Of a stretch of 64,000 bases of DNA, positions 45,790 through 56,859 are shown one piece after another. The position numbers and the translations under genes were made by a program. The notes below the pieces were generated by a model. That model worked only from the letters and a program-made list of their open reading frames with translations, was not told the origin of the DNA and did not search any database. Numbering within the stretch: the first letter of the stretch is position 1; every line of letters begins with the position of its first letter. Source of the DNA: Camellia lanceoleosa (lineage: Eukaryota > Streptophyta > Magnoliopsida > Ericales > Theaceae). The stretch is taken from the NCBI GenBank assembly GCA_025200525.1, contig CM045760.1, positions 44,783,932 through 44,847,931 of the forward strand. Reading direction: 5' to 3'.

Positions 45790-46120
45790 ACAATTTTTTT
45801 GGGCTATGTAATATTAATGTTTCAAAAATATCATAAGAAAAGATAGTGAATATATTATCTCGACTATTTTGGTGCCAACAGAGCAGAGGCAATAACGAGC
45901 AGCAACTCGTAGATGCAGGGCAATAGCTACAGTCAGTAACAATCGGCAAGTCTCTCTGATTCATTGTATTTACTTTTATGATTTTAAATATCAATCATTA
46001 CGTTATACATATCAGTTTTTAAATTTCTCGATATTAATACATTTATTGATTGATATATACCAACTTTTGATTTCTCGATATTGATATATTTCAGTTTGCT
46101 GATGGTAATAAAATTTATTA
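45790..46120. repeat. dispersed unit, copy 1
   Basis: It shares GGGCTATGTAATATTA, AGTGAATATATTATCTC, GTGCCAACA and TCTCGATATTGATA with copies at 47627 and 53172. Non-coding. Confidence 0.7.
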
Positions 46121-46262
46121 GCGTGAAGTACACTCATTGCCCTTGTAGTTTGCCTGTTATATCAATTTGGTCAATTCAGTTTGCTAATGGTAATAAAATT
46201 TATTAGCGCAAAAAACACTCATTGCCCTTGTAGTTTGCCTCTTATATCAATTTGGTCATTGT
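46093..46262 (+). repeat. tandem duplication of about 84 bp
   Basis: TTTGCTGATGGTAATAAAAT..TATTAGCG..CACTCATTGCCCTTGTAG..TATATCAATTTGGTCA occurs twice in a row with a few changes. Confidence 0.85.
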
Positions 46263-46538
46263 AATTCTAATTGCATCCATTGTACCGTGACTTTGCCACT
46301 TTCTTTCAATTTAGTCAAATTCATAACAATATTTAAACATTGGGCTGAAATCAAAGTGTAAATTAGTTTACTCGCTTTCATTCGAATGATTGAAGAGTTG
46401 GCATCTAATTTGAAATGATCCGTTTCTTTTTTAACGGACTATTTTGCTTGATGTCTATTCAATTTCTTAACGAATATTATCAATTGGACTAAGTTGATAT
46501 AATTTGAAAAATTACAGTGTATAATTTGGCCTAAAAAT

Positions 46539-47590
46539 TGTAACAGTCCAAAATTTTAATTATCTTTTAATTCTATGCAAGTATTATTCAATTATGAATG
46601 AAGAAAATAGAATTTTTTTTTTTTATAATTATACATGTAGTTTTATAATTAGGATAAAATGTAATTTTGCAAAGTGTAATTATTATATATATTTGGGGTC
46701 AAAATGTAATAAAATAAAAAGGAAAGAAAGGTGGCAACGGTGTGTGGGCAAGGTGTCTTGTGGTAGTGTGATATGGTCAAAAAGTGACCCTCTATTTTGT
46801 TCTGCACTGTAGTTAATGCTATATGTTCCGTATGATATTGTGGTGGTGTTTGGGAACTTAGGTTTGGGATTTTTTTTTTTTGATTTTTTTTATTAAAAGA
46901 CAAGCTTTTTGCAAAATCAAAAAAAATACATCCAAACAAAATATTACATCCAACCCCATAATCATTTCACTTTTTCTCTCACAAATATCACATCCAACTA
47001 CAAAAAAACCCAATTATCTTCCCAAACACAAAAAAAAAATTTTCCAATAATATTCTACAACTAAAAAAACCTACATAAAAACCCATTTTCCAAACACTCA
47101 CCGTATATACATGATTTCTGAAATATAATTTTATTATCTGAAGTGGATATGAGCAACTTATCTATTTTGTCTTAAATGCTTATCATCTGATCAATTTTAA
47201 CCTAAGTAGTTACCCATGGTGATTTTATAACCGTGATGCTCTCGGTATATTACTTCTCACTTTGTAATATGCTTATAAGTTGTTTATCAATTTTCAGGAG
47301 ATAATGATTAGAGAGGGAAGTGCACTGCTTGTTTGGGGAATGGGACTATGGAATAAACGCATGGTGTATTTTTGTGTACAAGTTTAATTCTTTATTTTGT
47401 GAACCTCAGCCTAATGGCCTTCTTGTTATAAATAAATAGAAGCTCTGATGCATATTTTGGTACCTTTATGTAAATAATGATTTCTACTTTTGTTTGTTAA
47501 TCTGTTTAGTTCTACAATCGGCCTTGGATAACAATTGTTACTGGTTGGTCACGATACTTGACTCTTGGGTGCCGGGAGCGGGTCGTGACA
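46539..47590 (+). mobile_element. solo LTR with perfect 5-bp TSD
   Basis: It begins TGTAACAGTCCAAAATTTT and ends GGAGCGGGTCGTGACA, and is flanked on both sides by AAAAT (46534-46538 and 47591-47595). It is 1,052 bp including a nested MITE. The ends relate it to the TGTAACGACC gypsy-type LTR group. There is no coding sequence. Confidence 0.85.
46842..47102. mobile_element. hAT-like MITE inside the solo LTR
   Basis: The left end GGTGGTGTTTGGGAAC and the right end (complement GGTGAGTGTTTGGAAAATGG) are inverted. It is AT-rich, non-coding, and has no clear TSD. Confidence 0.5.
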
Positions 47591-47626
47591 AAAATTATAT
47601 GCATATGGACTAAAAAAGTGTTTTAA

Positions 47627-48800
47627 GTATTTTTTGGGCTATGTAATATTATTGTTACAAAAATATCATTGAAAAATGTAGTGAATATATTATCTCCTCT
47701 TTAGGTGCCAACAATATAGTGACAAATCCAAGTAGAAACCCGCAGATGCACAACATCTCTAGTCAGCAACTATCACTAGGTCTTTCTAACTCCATTGTAT
47801 TTCCTATGATTTTAATTGTGAAGCATGGATACTTCAAATAGGGTGACATATCCGTATCGAATACTGATATTCTTTGGATACTCGCGGATATGCATCGGAT
47901 ACTTATTAAAAGTATCGGATACTTCTTAATTATTTTTTCATTAATTTTGAAGTATCAGATATGTAATTTTGAAGTATCGAATACTCTAAGTCATGTTTAC
48001 TTGTTTTATGAAATTAAAATTGTAACATTTCTTACATAGTAATATAATATAATATAATAGCAAGTATAAATATAAGAATATTTTTCTAATACTTTGTTAA
48101 GTTTTTCGATAAGAAGAGCATAGTGAGTTAAATAATAGAATTTATCAAATTGATGTATCCTAATTATTTCATGCATGTCCCCTATAACTACATAGAAAAT
48201 AAGAATTAACAAGAGAATATAACGATGGTAAACTTAATTATCAATAAATAAATAAGCAAGTAAATTTGAATACAATATTTTTCACTAGTGTCAAAGGAAA
48301 AAACATAGGGAGAAGTTGTGAATTGTTCTATTATTATAATATAAATATATTAAACTTGATATTGAAATGAAACATTTGCAAGAACTATTAAAAATCTAAA
48401 AAGTAAACAATCTACTAGCTTAAATTAATACAAAATTCTTAAAAGTTAGTATTTTGCATTATAAAATTACATTGTAATTTCTCAACATTCTTTAGCTCAT
48501 GTATAACTCACTATTAATAATTTTAAAAAATATATTTTTCACAAACGTATCCTACCCGTACCGGTATCTTATTTTTTAAGTTTTGTCGTATCGCCATATC
48601 CGTATCGTGTCGTATCCGTATCTATGCTTCCTAAAATTTAAATATTGAACGATATGTATTATATCGGTTGATACATATTGATTTTTTTTTTTTTTTGTTT
48701 CTCGACATTGATACATTTAAATATACCAATTGATACGTATAGATTTTTCAATAGTGACACATTTCAGTCTATATATATGGTGGTGATAAAAATTAGGGCA
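47627..48800. repeat. dispersed unit, copy 2, split by an insertion
   Basis: The first part (47627-47820) and last part (48630-48800) match the order seen in copies 1 and 3. The middle is another element. Confidence 0.65.
47821..48630. mobile_element. TIR element ending in GAAGCAT
   Basis: The left end AAGCATGGATACTTC and the right end (complement GAAGCATAGATACGG) form a TIR. Ends are full of GATACGGATA/TATCCGTATC words. The interior is AT-rich and non-coding. The surrounding unit is continuous without it. The TSD is unresolved. Confidence 0.6.
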
Positions 48801-50409
48801 AAATCCAATTTGCTCCTTTGTGATTTGACCTGTAGTACTTTACTGCCTTATCGTTCGAAATAGCCAAAAATCTCCCCTATTTTTTTTTTTTTTTTTGATC
48901 AGCAAAAAGGAAACTTTATTGATGTAAGAATTAGTACAAGGTACAAAATAAATTACACCAATAAAGAAAAGAGGAGTGCAAGAGCATCCCAATGAGCTAA
49001 ATGATCCCAACTAGGTTGGCACCAAAAAGCCCATCCTATCATTTGCTAGCACCCCCAAGTTGGTGAGGAACCAACGAGAGAGAAAAAACCAAAAACAAAG
49101 AGAAATAGCCAAAAAGAGAAAACCAAAAAACCAGCAGCTAAACATCAGCAGGGGCCAAACATCTCCACCATCAAACAATGCCTGCTGCTGCTAGATGGCC
49201 AGAGGTAGAACAGAATAACTCATATTATTGGGACACTACAGCAGACCAAGGCAGATTCTTAAATACTTCAATAAGTAGCACCTGCAATATTAGCCTCTTG
49301 GACACTTCTATTCAACCCAGATCAGGACCAAACATGCCCAGCAGTCCAATGCAGATTCTTGAATACTCTGCAGCCTATAACCAGAAACAGAATTACAATA
49401 AATGCACAACCCAGCAGGACCCACAAACATTTCTTCACTCAACCTCCATTTCTAATACAGAACTTCACTGAGGCTAAAGTTAGACTAGTGCAAAAAGATC
49501 ACAGCAGATCCTTCAATCCTCACAGTAGTAGAAGCCCACACTTTACCCAAAAGTAGCAGTGAAGTTCCTCTTATCTTCACAGCTCCTCTGTCTCAGCAAA
49601 GCAGGCCAGTGCAAGACAACCAGTGCTAAACCAGCTCCTCTACTTATGGAAGAGCATCTCTATGCAGCCCAGGATACCAAAGGACTAAAGCTTATGAATT
49701 GTCATTTTATTGCCATTTTAAACCAACCTGTATCAAGGATAACCAGCATTCCATATGCCTTCATACTGTAGCAACCCTCACAACAGGCCTAACAGGACAA
49801 CCAAAGTAGACTCCAAGCCAGCAAGAACAAGAACATGAGTGCACAACAAAGCACATAATGCAGGACTTCACAAACCAATTGCTCCTCATACAATCTTCAA
49901 AATCTGGCAGTGACCATAGCTATTAGATGCTGCCTTCCCACTCCTTTCAAGCAAGGGACACAGTGCACTCACTGGGAACTGGGACTTGGCTTGAACACCA
50001 ACAGCAGTAGAACCAGTATTAGCATCACTGTAATACAGACCACAGCTGACCCACCCAACAACAGGCTCACAGCAGCCACACAACATCCTAAAAGCTAGCA
50101 GCACAGAACCCACAAGCATACAACAAGGCAGATTGGAGCTCTTGGTAAAACAGAACAATCCCAGCAAAAACCCAACAGAACCTAACAGAAACATCAACCA
50201 GCAACATACCCCAGGACATTAACAACAACAAAGCAGAACAGAACATTAACCAACAGATTGGAGCTCTTGGCAAAGTAGAACAATCCCAGCAAAAACCCAA
50301 CAGCCCTCCAAAGCCATGCAACAAACAAACATCACTACTCTGCTGCAATCACACAGGCCCATGACCACTGATGCAAAATCTAATTTGATTCATGTTAAAG
50401 AGAAAATCA

Positions 50410-50907
50410 TTAACTGAAAACTGGGCTAGGATTAGAGTGCCTAAATTTACACTCGTTTCTGAGTTTCCAAATAGACCACAACACTGCTAAAGGAATACTT
50501 TTCCATAATGCTCTTTCTGGTTTCCTAACTTTGTCTCCTTCCCACCAAATAAGCACATTTTCCACTGCATCCGGCAATGCCCCAACAAATCCCCACCACT
50601 TTAGCATAGCAGTCCAGATATGCCAGGAGAAATGACACAACAGAAGGACATGGCGAGTAGATTCAGGCTTAGATTTGCAAAAACGACAATTAATATCCGA
50701 GTTGCTATTCAAGACCTCAATCTTCTGCAGAAACTCAACAGATTTTACTTTGTTCTTCCAAGCTAACCACCCAAAGAATTGCACTTTGAGTGGGATAGAC
50801 TTCACCCACACCAACCTGCAACCCCTAGCTGAAGAACCAAACCTATTAGAGCAGAATTTATACACAGAGGATGTGGAATACACACCTGAGGATGCATGAC
50901 CCAACAA
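50410..50907 (-). pseudogene. LINE zf-RVT segment, shifted frame
   Basis: It reads GVYSTSSVYKFC, LVWVKSIPLKVQFFGWLAWK, and the zinc-binding INCRFCKSKPESTRHVLLLC with WHIW after it, ending NECKFRHSNPSPVFS. It continues the RT frame after one small indel near 50930. No RNase H domain follows, unlike the LINE at 29820. Confidence 0.85.
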
Positions 50908-52879
50908 GGTACATCAAAGACTGACACATGCGAGGAAGGGCTGCTAGAAAAATTCTCAATCTTGATGCTTCCAACTCCTTCCACTCATACAAAGCCCTTC
51001 TAAATGGTATCTCCCATTCTGCTGAATTTCCTTTTAAATCAAAATAATGCTTGACAGAACCTTCCTTAGATTGAGCAAGGCTGAATAACCCAGGGAATTC
51101 TCTCTTGAGACATACATTCCCACACCACTTATCATGCCAGAATTTGGTTCTAGATCCATCCCCAACTTGAATCTGAAAATTGTGCTCGAAAAACTCAACC
51201 AAGTCCCATCTCTGATTAGCAATAGCAATAATGTCCTTCCAAATGTTAGAGTAACGACTGCTAAGGTTAAAAATAGGACACCACTTGTCGGTCTCTAATT
51301 TATATTTACTGCAAATCACCCTCCTCCAAAGAGCATTTGATTGGAGGCCAAACCTCCACCACCATTTGATGAGTAGACAAATGTTCACCTCCCTGATTCT
51401 CCTAATCTCCAGGCCACCTTGATCTACCCTTTTAGTGATCTCCTTCCATTTCACCATATGAATTTTCCTTTTCAAGTCAGAGCCACCCCATAAGAAAGAT
51501 GCTTGAAGTCTTTCAATCTCCTTAGCTACTCCCTCTGGTATTCTAAACAATGACAAGTAGTACACAGGTAAGCTAAGCACAACTGCTTTAATTAATGTTA
51601 GCCTCCCTGCAAATGAAAGGAGCTTCCTCTTCCACCCAGCGAGTCTGGATCTAACCTTCTCCAAGACAGGTTGCCAAGTTGCTTTTCTTCTTGGATTGGC
51701 CCCAAGAGGTAACCCGAGATACTTGATGGGCAAATTCTGAACAGTGCAATTTAACAGAGAAGCAAAGGTTGCTTGATTTTCATACGATACACCAACACCA
51801 CACACCATACTTTTGTGGTAGTTAATTTTTAGGCCAGACAGTAACTCAAAGCACCTCAAAATTCTCTTTAAATTCAGCATATCAACCTCTTCAGCTTCAC
51901 AAAATAGAATTGAGTCATCAGCAAATTGTAGGTGAGAGATTAAAACATCATTGGATCCAACCTTAACACCTTTAATCAGTCCCAAATGCAGTGCCCTTGA
52001 TAATAATATGTTCAAACCTTCAGCCACTATAGTGAAGAGAAAAGGAGACAAAGGATCACCTTGCCTCAGACCTCTCTGAGGGCAGAACTCCTCAGTTGGG
52101 GAGCCATTGACAAGTATAGATAATTTCACAGTGGTCACACACTCCTTAATCCAAGAAATCCACTTATGCCCAAAACCAAAATTTGAAAGCATGGATAATA
52201 GAAAATCCCAATTGACAGCATCATAAGCTTTCTGGAAATCCAATTTAATGATTAACCCCTTCTTCCTAGTTTTCTTCCACCAATCCACAACTTCATTGGC
52301 AATCAAAACTCCATCGAGTATAGATTGACCACCTAAAAATGCTGATTGAGCTTCACTAATAATTACAGGTAGGACAGCCTTCAATCGACTAGTAAGAATC
52401 TTAGCTAGAATCTTGTATAGGGAGCCCACTAGACTGATTGGTCTGAAGTCTGCTAATTCCACAGAGTTCTCCTTTTTTGGAATCAATGTTATGAAAGAAC
52501 TATTAATGCCTTTAGCTAGACATCCATTTCTATGAAATTCCTTCATAAATTGAACCACATCATCCTTTAGAAGATTCCAAAATTTCTGGAAATAAAAAAG
52601 ATTAAATCCATCAGGACCGGGAGCATTGTTACCATCGCACTCTTTGACAGCCGATAATATTTCAAGTTCTGAGAACTCTGCCTCCAAGTCATCAAACATA
52701 GTACTGTGGCTGACAAGTTTGAAATCCCCACCAAGTTTAGGTCTACATTGCCAAGACTCCGAAAATTGCTTTAGAAAATGGAGCTGCACTTTTTGCCTCA
52801 CCCTTGAGGGTTCATCAACCACCTCATCATTTTCAACAATTGAACTTATCATGTTCCTGCTTTGTCTACAGTTTGCCAT
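50858..52879 (-). pseudogene. LINE reverse transcriptase, long open frame
   Basis: The 673-codon frame is the least damaged protein in this window. It opens within the linker (MANCRQSRNMISSIVENDEV) and covers the whole RT: FITLIPKKENSVELADFRPI, IIKLDFQKAYDAVNWDF, GLRQGDPLSPFLFTIVAEGL and the catalytic LQFADDSILF. The thumb (IKYLGLPLGANPRRKATW) and the connection to zf-RVT follow. A frameshift near 50930 moves the zf-RVT into another frame. RT residues look intact, but without the endonuclease it cannot act alone. Confidence 0.9.
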
Positions 52880-52889
52880 GACATGAAAA

Positions 52890-53165
52890 AATCTAGTCCC
52901 CTATGGTTGTACTAAAGTGAAATGGTTACATTTTTGGTCCATAAATTGTCTTACACGCACCAATTTTAAATGAAATTCAAATAATGTTGTAAAATGACAT
53001 TTTTACCATGTGTCTGCAGAATGAAAATTTTGCCCCTGCCTTGTCTTCTTCTCCATATAGTACAAACCCTAACGCTAATGGCCAGCCCTGCCTTGTCACC
53101 CCTATCCCTGACCCCCTCTTCAATTGTGTTTGCATATGACATTTTTATTTTTTTTGCAATTTTTT
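52890..53165. other. intron sequence after LINE
   Basis: The segment continues the sequence interrupted at 48880 (CCCCTATGG.TGTACTAAAG). No gene is seen. Confidence 0.5.
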
Positions 53166-53171
53166 AAGTAA

Positions 53172-53475
53172 TTCTTGGGCTATATAATATTACTTGTTGC
53201 AAAAATATCATTAAAAAAGATAGTGAGTATATTATCTCGCTTCTTCAGATGACAAAAAAAGCAGTGGCAATGCCGGACAGTAATTTGTTGGCGCACAACT
53301 TCTCATTGTCTTTTGTATTACCATTTAAAATATGTATTGCATCGGGTGATATATAGATTTTTTATTTCTCCATATTGATACATTCTAGTATGTTGGTTGA
53401 TGTGTATAGGTTTTTAATTTCCTAATGTTGATACATTCCAATATATTGGTGGCAATAAAAATTATATACATATTG
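53172..53475. repeat. dispersed unit, copy 3
   Basis: It shares GGGCTATATAATATTA, AAAAATATCATTAAAAA, GTGAGTATATTATCTCGC and ATTGATACATTC with copies 1 and 2. Confidence 0.7.
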
Positions 53476-54215
53476 ATCGGTTTGCGATTTGTGTTGTTTC
53501 ATAGACGATTCGTAACTTGATTTATAGCTAATAATATGGCTAGTTCACAGCTAATACAACTGACTTGATTGTCAGGAAGCCCTTTTACGGAATTGATGAA
53601 TAAAAAAAAGGTTCTAATTGCATCATCCAATTTCAATATGTATTTCTCGATACTCCTGATTCTATTATTAAAATCTTGATTCCTATTGTGACTTTGTGAG
53701 TGACTGAAGGCTGCTTCTTGCAAGGCCAAACCACTGAATGAGAAGGTTGTCTTCTAACATTTTATGAGAGAAATAATTATAAATTACAAAGAGTCCGAAA
53801 ATCCTCCCATGATGAAGTTTATTCAAATATTTTAACTGATAAAAGAATGAATTGGTTGGTCTAGTTCCTTTTGTTCATAACTTGGAGTTAAAAGCATGAT
53901 TATTGCTTTTCAAGTGGATGTTTCTGCATTTTTTTTCTTTTTCTTTTTTGTTTGCGAAAGTCAATTATTAATTAGATTCGATTATGGAGGAGAGTTGAGC
54001 CTTCGACACTCCCTTACAAACACTTAAGTGGCAATGGGTTGTTTCTCCCGATAGTATTGATCAAGTAACAAAAATGTATTTTCCGATACATCCTTATGGA
54101 TTGGATTAGTTTTTAAGAGGGTGTTCTTAATTCTCTCATCTCTTTGATACTCTTGGTGTAATGCTTTATACCATATGCTAACATTTTCTATTATTATTAT
54201 TACTTTTTTAGGATT
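53476..54215. other. intron, no feature seen
   Basis: AT-rich intron sequence with short chance frames on the minus strand and no motif. Confidence 0.5.
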
Positions 54216-54224
54216 GCTATATAC

Positions 54225-54590
54225 TATATGAAGCATAAATATGGATACTATAAAATACTAATACAACGACACGACAAAATCTAGAAAATTAAGATTTGGA
54301 TATGGTCCTCACGTCTTGAAACAAAAATTTAATATTTAAGATTATAATATACATGAGTTTAAAGAATACTGTGAAACAATTATTTCAAAATTAGATATTA
54401 GCTTAAGAGCTAATAGTGGTATAAAACTATTCTTGTATTTATTTCAACCATCATTGTTGGATATGTGACATAGTGTCCTAAAATATCTAATACTTCTCAA
54501 AATTAACATCAAGTATCCGATACGTATTGACGAGTATCCGATACGGGTACTATAATACCACTACTTTTTAGAAGCATCCATACTTTGTAG
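54225..54590. mobile_element. small element with 9-bp TSD
   Basis: GCTATATAC is repeated exactly at 54216-54224 and 54591-54599. Both ends carry GAAGCAT, and the right portion has GTATCCGATACG words like the element at 47821. A TSD of nine bases suggests a Mutator-like insertion. No ORF. Confidence 0.65.
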
Positions 54591-54685
54591 GCTATATACC
54601 TCCAATCATAAATATCCACAAAAGAGGTGATAATATGGAGATTTAAAATATATGCATTACAATTTTCTTTTTCTTTTTTATACAG

Positions 54686-54845
54686 CTCCGAAGGAAAAAG
54701 GTAGGCATATGGGAAAAGATCTTACTAGAATTCAAAAAAAAAATTGGAAAACAATAGTCATGGCATTTAAGATCTTACTTGGTAAATATTACAATGCAGA
54801 TGAAGAATTCAAAAGAAAATATCAACCAACAAGCAAAGATTACAC
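54686..54845 (+). pseudogene. host gene exon 5, left half
   Basis: A good acceptor (CTTTTTCTTTTTTATACAG) precedes CTCCGAAGG. The frame reads APKEKGRHMGKDLTRIQKKN, WKTIVMAFKILLGKYYNADE and EFKRKYQPTSKDYT, lysine-rich and probably helical. It is cut by the LINE-like insertion within ACAAGCAAAGATTACAC. Confidence 0.7.
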
Positions 54846-56272
54846 CTCTCTTTCTCTCTCTCTAAAAACCTCCTCCCCAGGCCTCTTTTTGGGCCAGCCG
54901 GCCGCCGCCTTCGACTATGGCGGTCGGCTGGTCTAGCTCTTTTCGGCGTTCGTTTTGTTAGTTTTTTCCTCCAATAAATTTGATTCCCCCATTTCTCCCA
55001 CCTAGGTGTGTTTTGTGTTGTTGTGGTTGGTTTGTTTTGGTGACTCGGGGCCGCTATAGCTGATCATCAGGGGACGTCCAGGATCTTCATTCGTGCGCTC
55101 TTTTGCGAGTAGCAGCTTGAGGGGTGAACTCTAGTCCAGGTTGGTGGAGAAGTATCGATGCTTTGTTTGGGCGGAAACATGGGTGTCGAAGTCGACCCAG
55201 ATCTGTCTGGTTTTCATTCGAGCGCTCCTCTTCGGGTAAGAGTTTGAGGGGTGATCTTCTTCTAAATGTATGGAGGTGTCCCTGCGGTTGGTCGGTGTTT
55301 TGGTCGGTGTGTGGAGCTGCAGTGGGTGTGAGTCAGCGGTGTTGGTTATGGAGTTGCAGCGGAAGAGATAGCAAGTGTTGGAGTTTTTGGCGTTGGAGCT
55401 GCAATGTCTAGTTGCAGCAGAAGAGATAGCAAGTCTTCGGCAACAAGTGTTGGAGCTGCAATGTCAAGTTCAGCAAGGGTGTTGCAGCAGTATAGGCGTT
55501 GGAGTTTTTCAGGTGTTGGCTATGGAGTTTACTCGGTCGGTTTAGCAGCATAGGTGTGTTCAGGTGGGTGGTTTGGTTGTTGTTTGATTCCGGTGTTGGC
55601 CCATGGAGCTGGTGGCTATGGTGTTTTCCGGTGGTGTGGCCTCGAGAGTGCAACAGCCTAGGCATTGTGTAGGCTTGGGAGTGCAGCAGCTTAGGTGGAG
55701 CAAGGATTCTCTAGAGTTTCTTTTTCCTAAAGTTTCCTAGAGTGGTGCATTGTGTGGTTGAGATTTAATGACAAGTCACATCAATTTTTCAGCATTAAAT
55801 CTCAACCACACAATACACCACTTTAGGAAACTTTAGGAAAAAAACACTCTAGAGGATCCTTGGTGGCTTAGGTGGGTCTTGGCGTGGTGAATACATTGTG
55901 TCCAGGCGGGTGGTTGGCCTTGGGAGTGCAGCATCCTAGGCGTGGGTGTGTGCAGCAGAATAGACGTGGGCTTTGGAAGTGTAATAGGTGTATAAAATAA
56001 TTGGGTTACCAGCTTGGGTGTTAGAAATTAATTTTAGCAGTTTGGGTGTTTTGGGGGGTTGATTTTGTGGGGAATCATATATTTTATTTTTTGTTAAGTC
56101 CTTAATTTTTTTGTTTAAAAAAATCGTGAGGCCAAGGAGTTGGTTGTATGGTTGCGGGTAGCAGTAGTAGGGGTATTTTGTACTTTCTAAATCTCTCTCA
56201 GTGCATTTCATCTTCCTATACCTTTAATTTCATGTTAATTAATGAAATTTTTCTTTGCTGATCAAAAAAAAA
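54846..56272 (+). mobile_element. non-coding LINE-derived element in exon 5
   Basis: A perfect 17-bp target duplication (54829-54845 and 56273-56289) and a poly-A tail after TTTCTTTGCTGATC show L1-type retrotransposition. The tail sequence matches the minus-strand LINE at 48881. The 5' CT-rich start and GC-rich leader look like a real LINE 5' end, but no endonuclease or RT is present, so it was mobilised in trans. The middle repeats GTTGGAGTTGCAG, GTTGGAGTTTTT and TGCAGCAG words and holds an inverted-repeat insertion. Confidence 0.88.
55702..55861. repeat. near-perfect long hairpin (MITE)
   Basis: Arms of about 70 bp (AAGGATTCTCTAGAGT... and its complement ending CTCTAGAGGATCCTT) flank a loop of about 20 bases. 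Only a few positions differ between arms. TSD not resolved. As RNA it would fold into a single long hairpin. Confidence 0.85.
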
Positions 56273-56289
56273 ACAAGCAAAGATTACAC

Positions 56290-56374
56290 TTCTTCTGTGG
56301 ATCTTCAAGTGGCATATATATCTTGCCAATGTGCTGATGTAGGCTATACAACTTTCTCTTTGCATAATGCATAA
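56290..56374 (+). pseudogene. host gene exon 5, right half
   Basis: After the LINE-like insertion the frame resumes as SSVDLQVAYISCQCADVGY and runs to a TAA at 56372. A splice donor, GTAGGC after GCTGAT, could end the exon earlier, but its phase does not fit the exon 6 candidate. Confidence 0.5.
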
Positions 56375-56655
56375 AATTTTTACAGAATGAGACATAGAAG
56401 TGAAAATTTTTCTTTGCATTTTTCTCTATTATAATAATGTACGTGCATGTGTGTGTGTTGTCAAAAAAACATAAACAATCTACCAAAGGTGATGGGCACC
56501 TCTAAAACCTGATATGGCTTGTAATTTTGGATATGCCTTAATGCTTGCTTAAAGACCTAGTTCAATTGATGAATAATTCAAATGGGAGGGTTTCGAATCA
56601 ATACTACTACGGTTGGTACTATAAATTATTATTATTGTTATTATTATATTTGCAG

Positions 56656-56749
56656 GATAGGTGACATGATCTTGAAAATTTTGAAGTTAAAAGAAATTAC
56701 AAAGAATGTGATTGAATATAGTACAGACATGGAGTACAAGGTGGTTTAA
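56656..56749 (+). pseudogene. candidate terminal exon 6
   Basis: After an acceptor TATATTTGCAG, one frame reads IGDMILKILKLKEITKNVIE and then YSTDMEYKVV before a TAA. It is lysine-rich like exon 5. The incoming phase needed is 2, and I could not find a matching donor in exon 5. Confidence 0.4.
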
Positions 56750-56859
56750 TAGGTAGTAATTATCCTATCTGTTGGGAATTTCACGTTGGTGGTGTGCTCA
56801 ACCAATAATAGGGATAAAATAATTAGATAGGCTTAAAACTAAGGATATGATGGAGAAAT

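Larger units (their letters stand above)
48881..52885 (-). mobile_element. 5'-truncated LINE, minus strand
   Basis: On the minus strand it ends TTTGCTGATC followed by 16 A (poly-T at 48881-48896 on plus). The target sequence AAAAATCTCCCCTAT precedes it, and AAAAATCTAGTCCCCTAT lies after its 5' end, an imperfect duplication with a 3-base indel. ORF1 and endonuclease are missing. The 3' UTR (48897-50409) is long and non-coding. It is antisense to the host gene intron. Confidence 0.88.
16604..56749 (+). pseudogene. unrecognised spliced host gene, broken by two LINE-type insertions
   Basis: Six exon-like blocks on the plus strand have usable splice borders. The phase agrees at three junctions: exon 1 to 2 (G+CC), exon 2 to 3 (AT+T) and exon 4 to 5 (G+CT). 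I could not link exon 3 to 4 or exon 5 to 6 in frame. Translated pieces are hydrophilic and non-repetitive, such as SGDDVKSTVSGFTI, THEEMWNAFLNVNEVQ, GKDLTRIQKKNWKTIVMAFK and GKYYNADEEFKRKYQ. Introns have grown to about 10 kb by transposon insertion. LINE-type insertions split exons 4 and 5, and exon 3 has a frameshift, so no normal product can form. I do not recognise the family. A functional paralogue elsewhere would settle the exon model. Confidence 0.6.
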
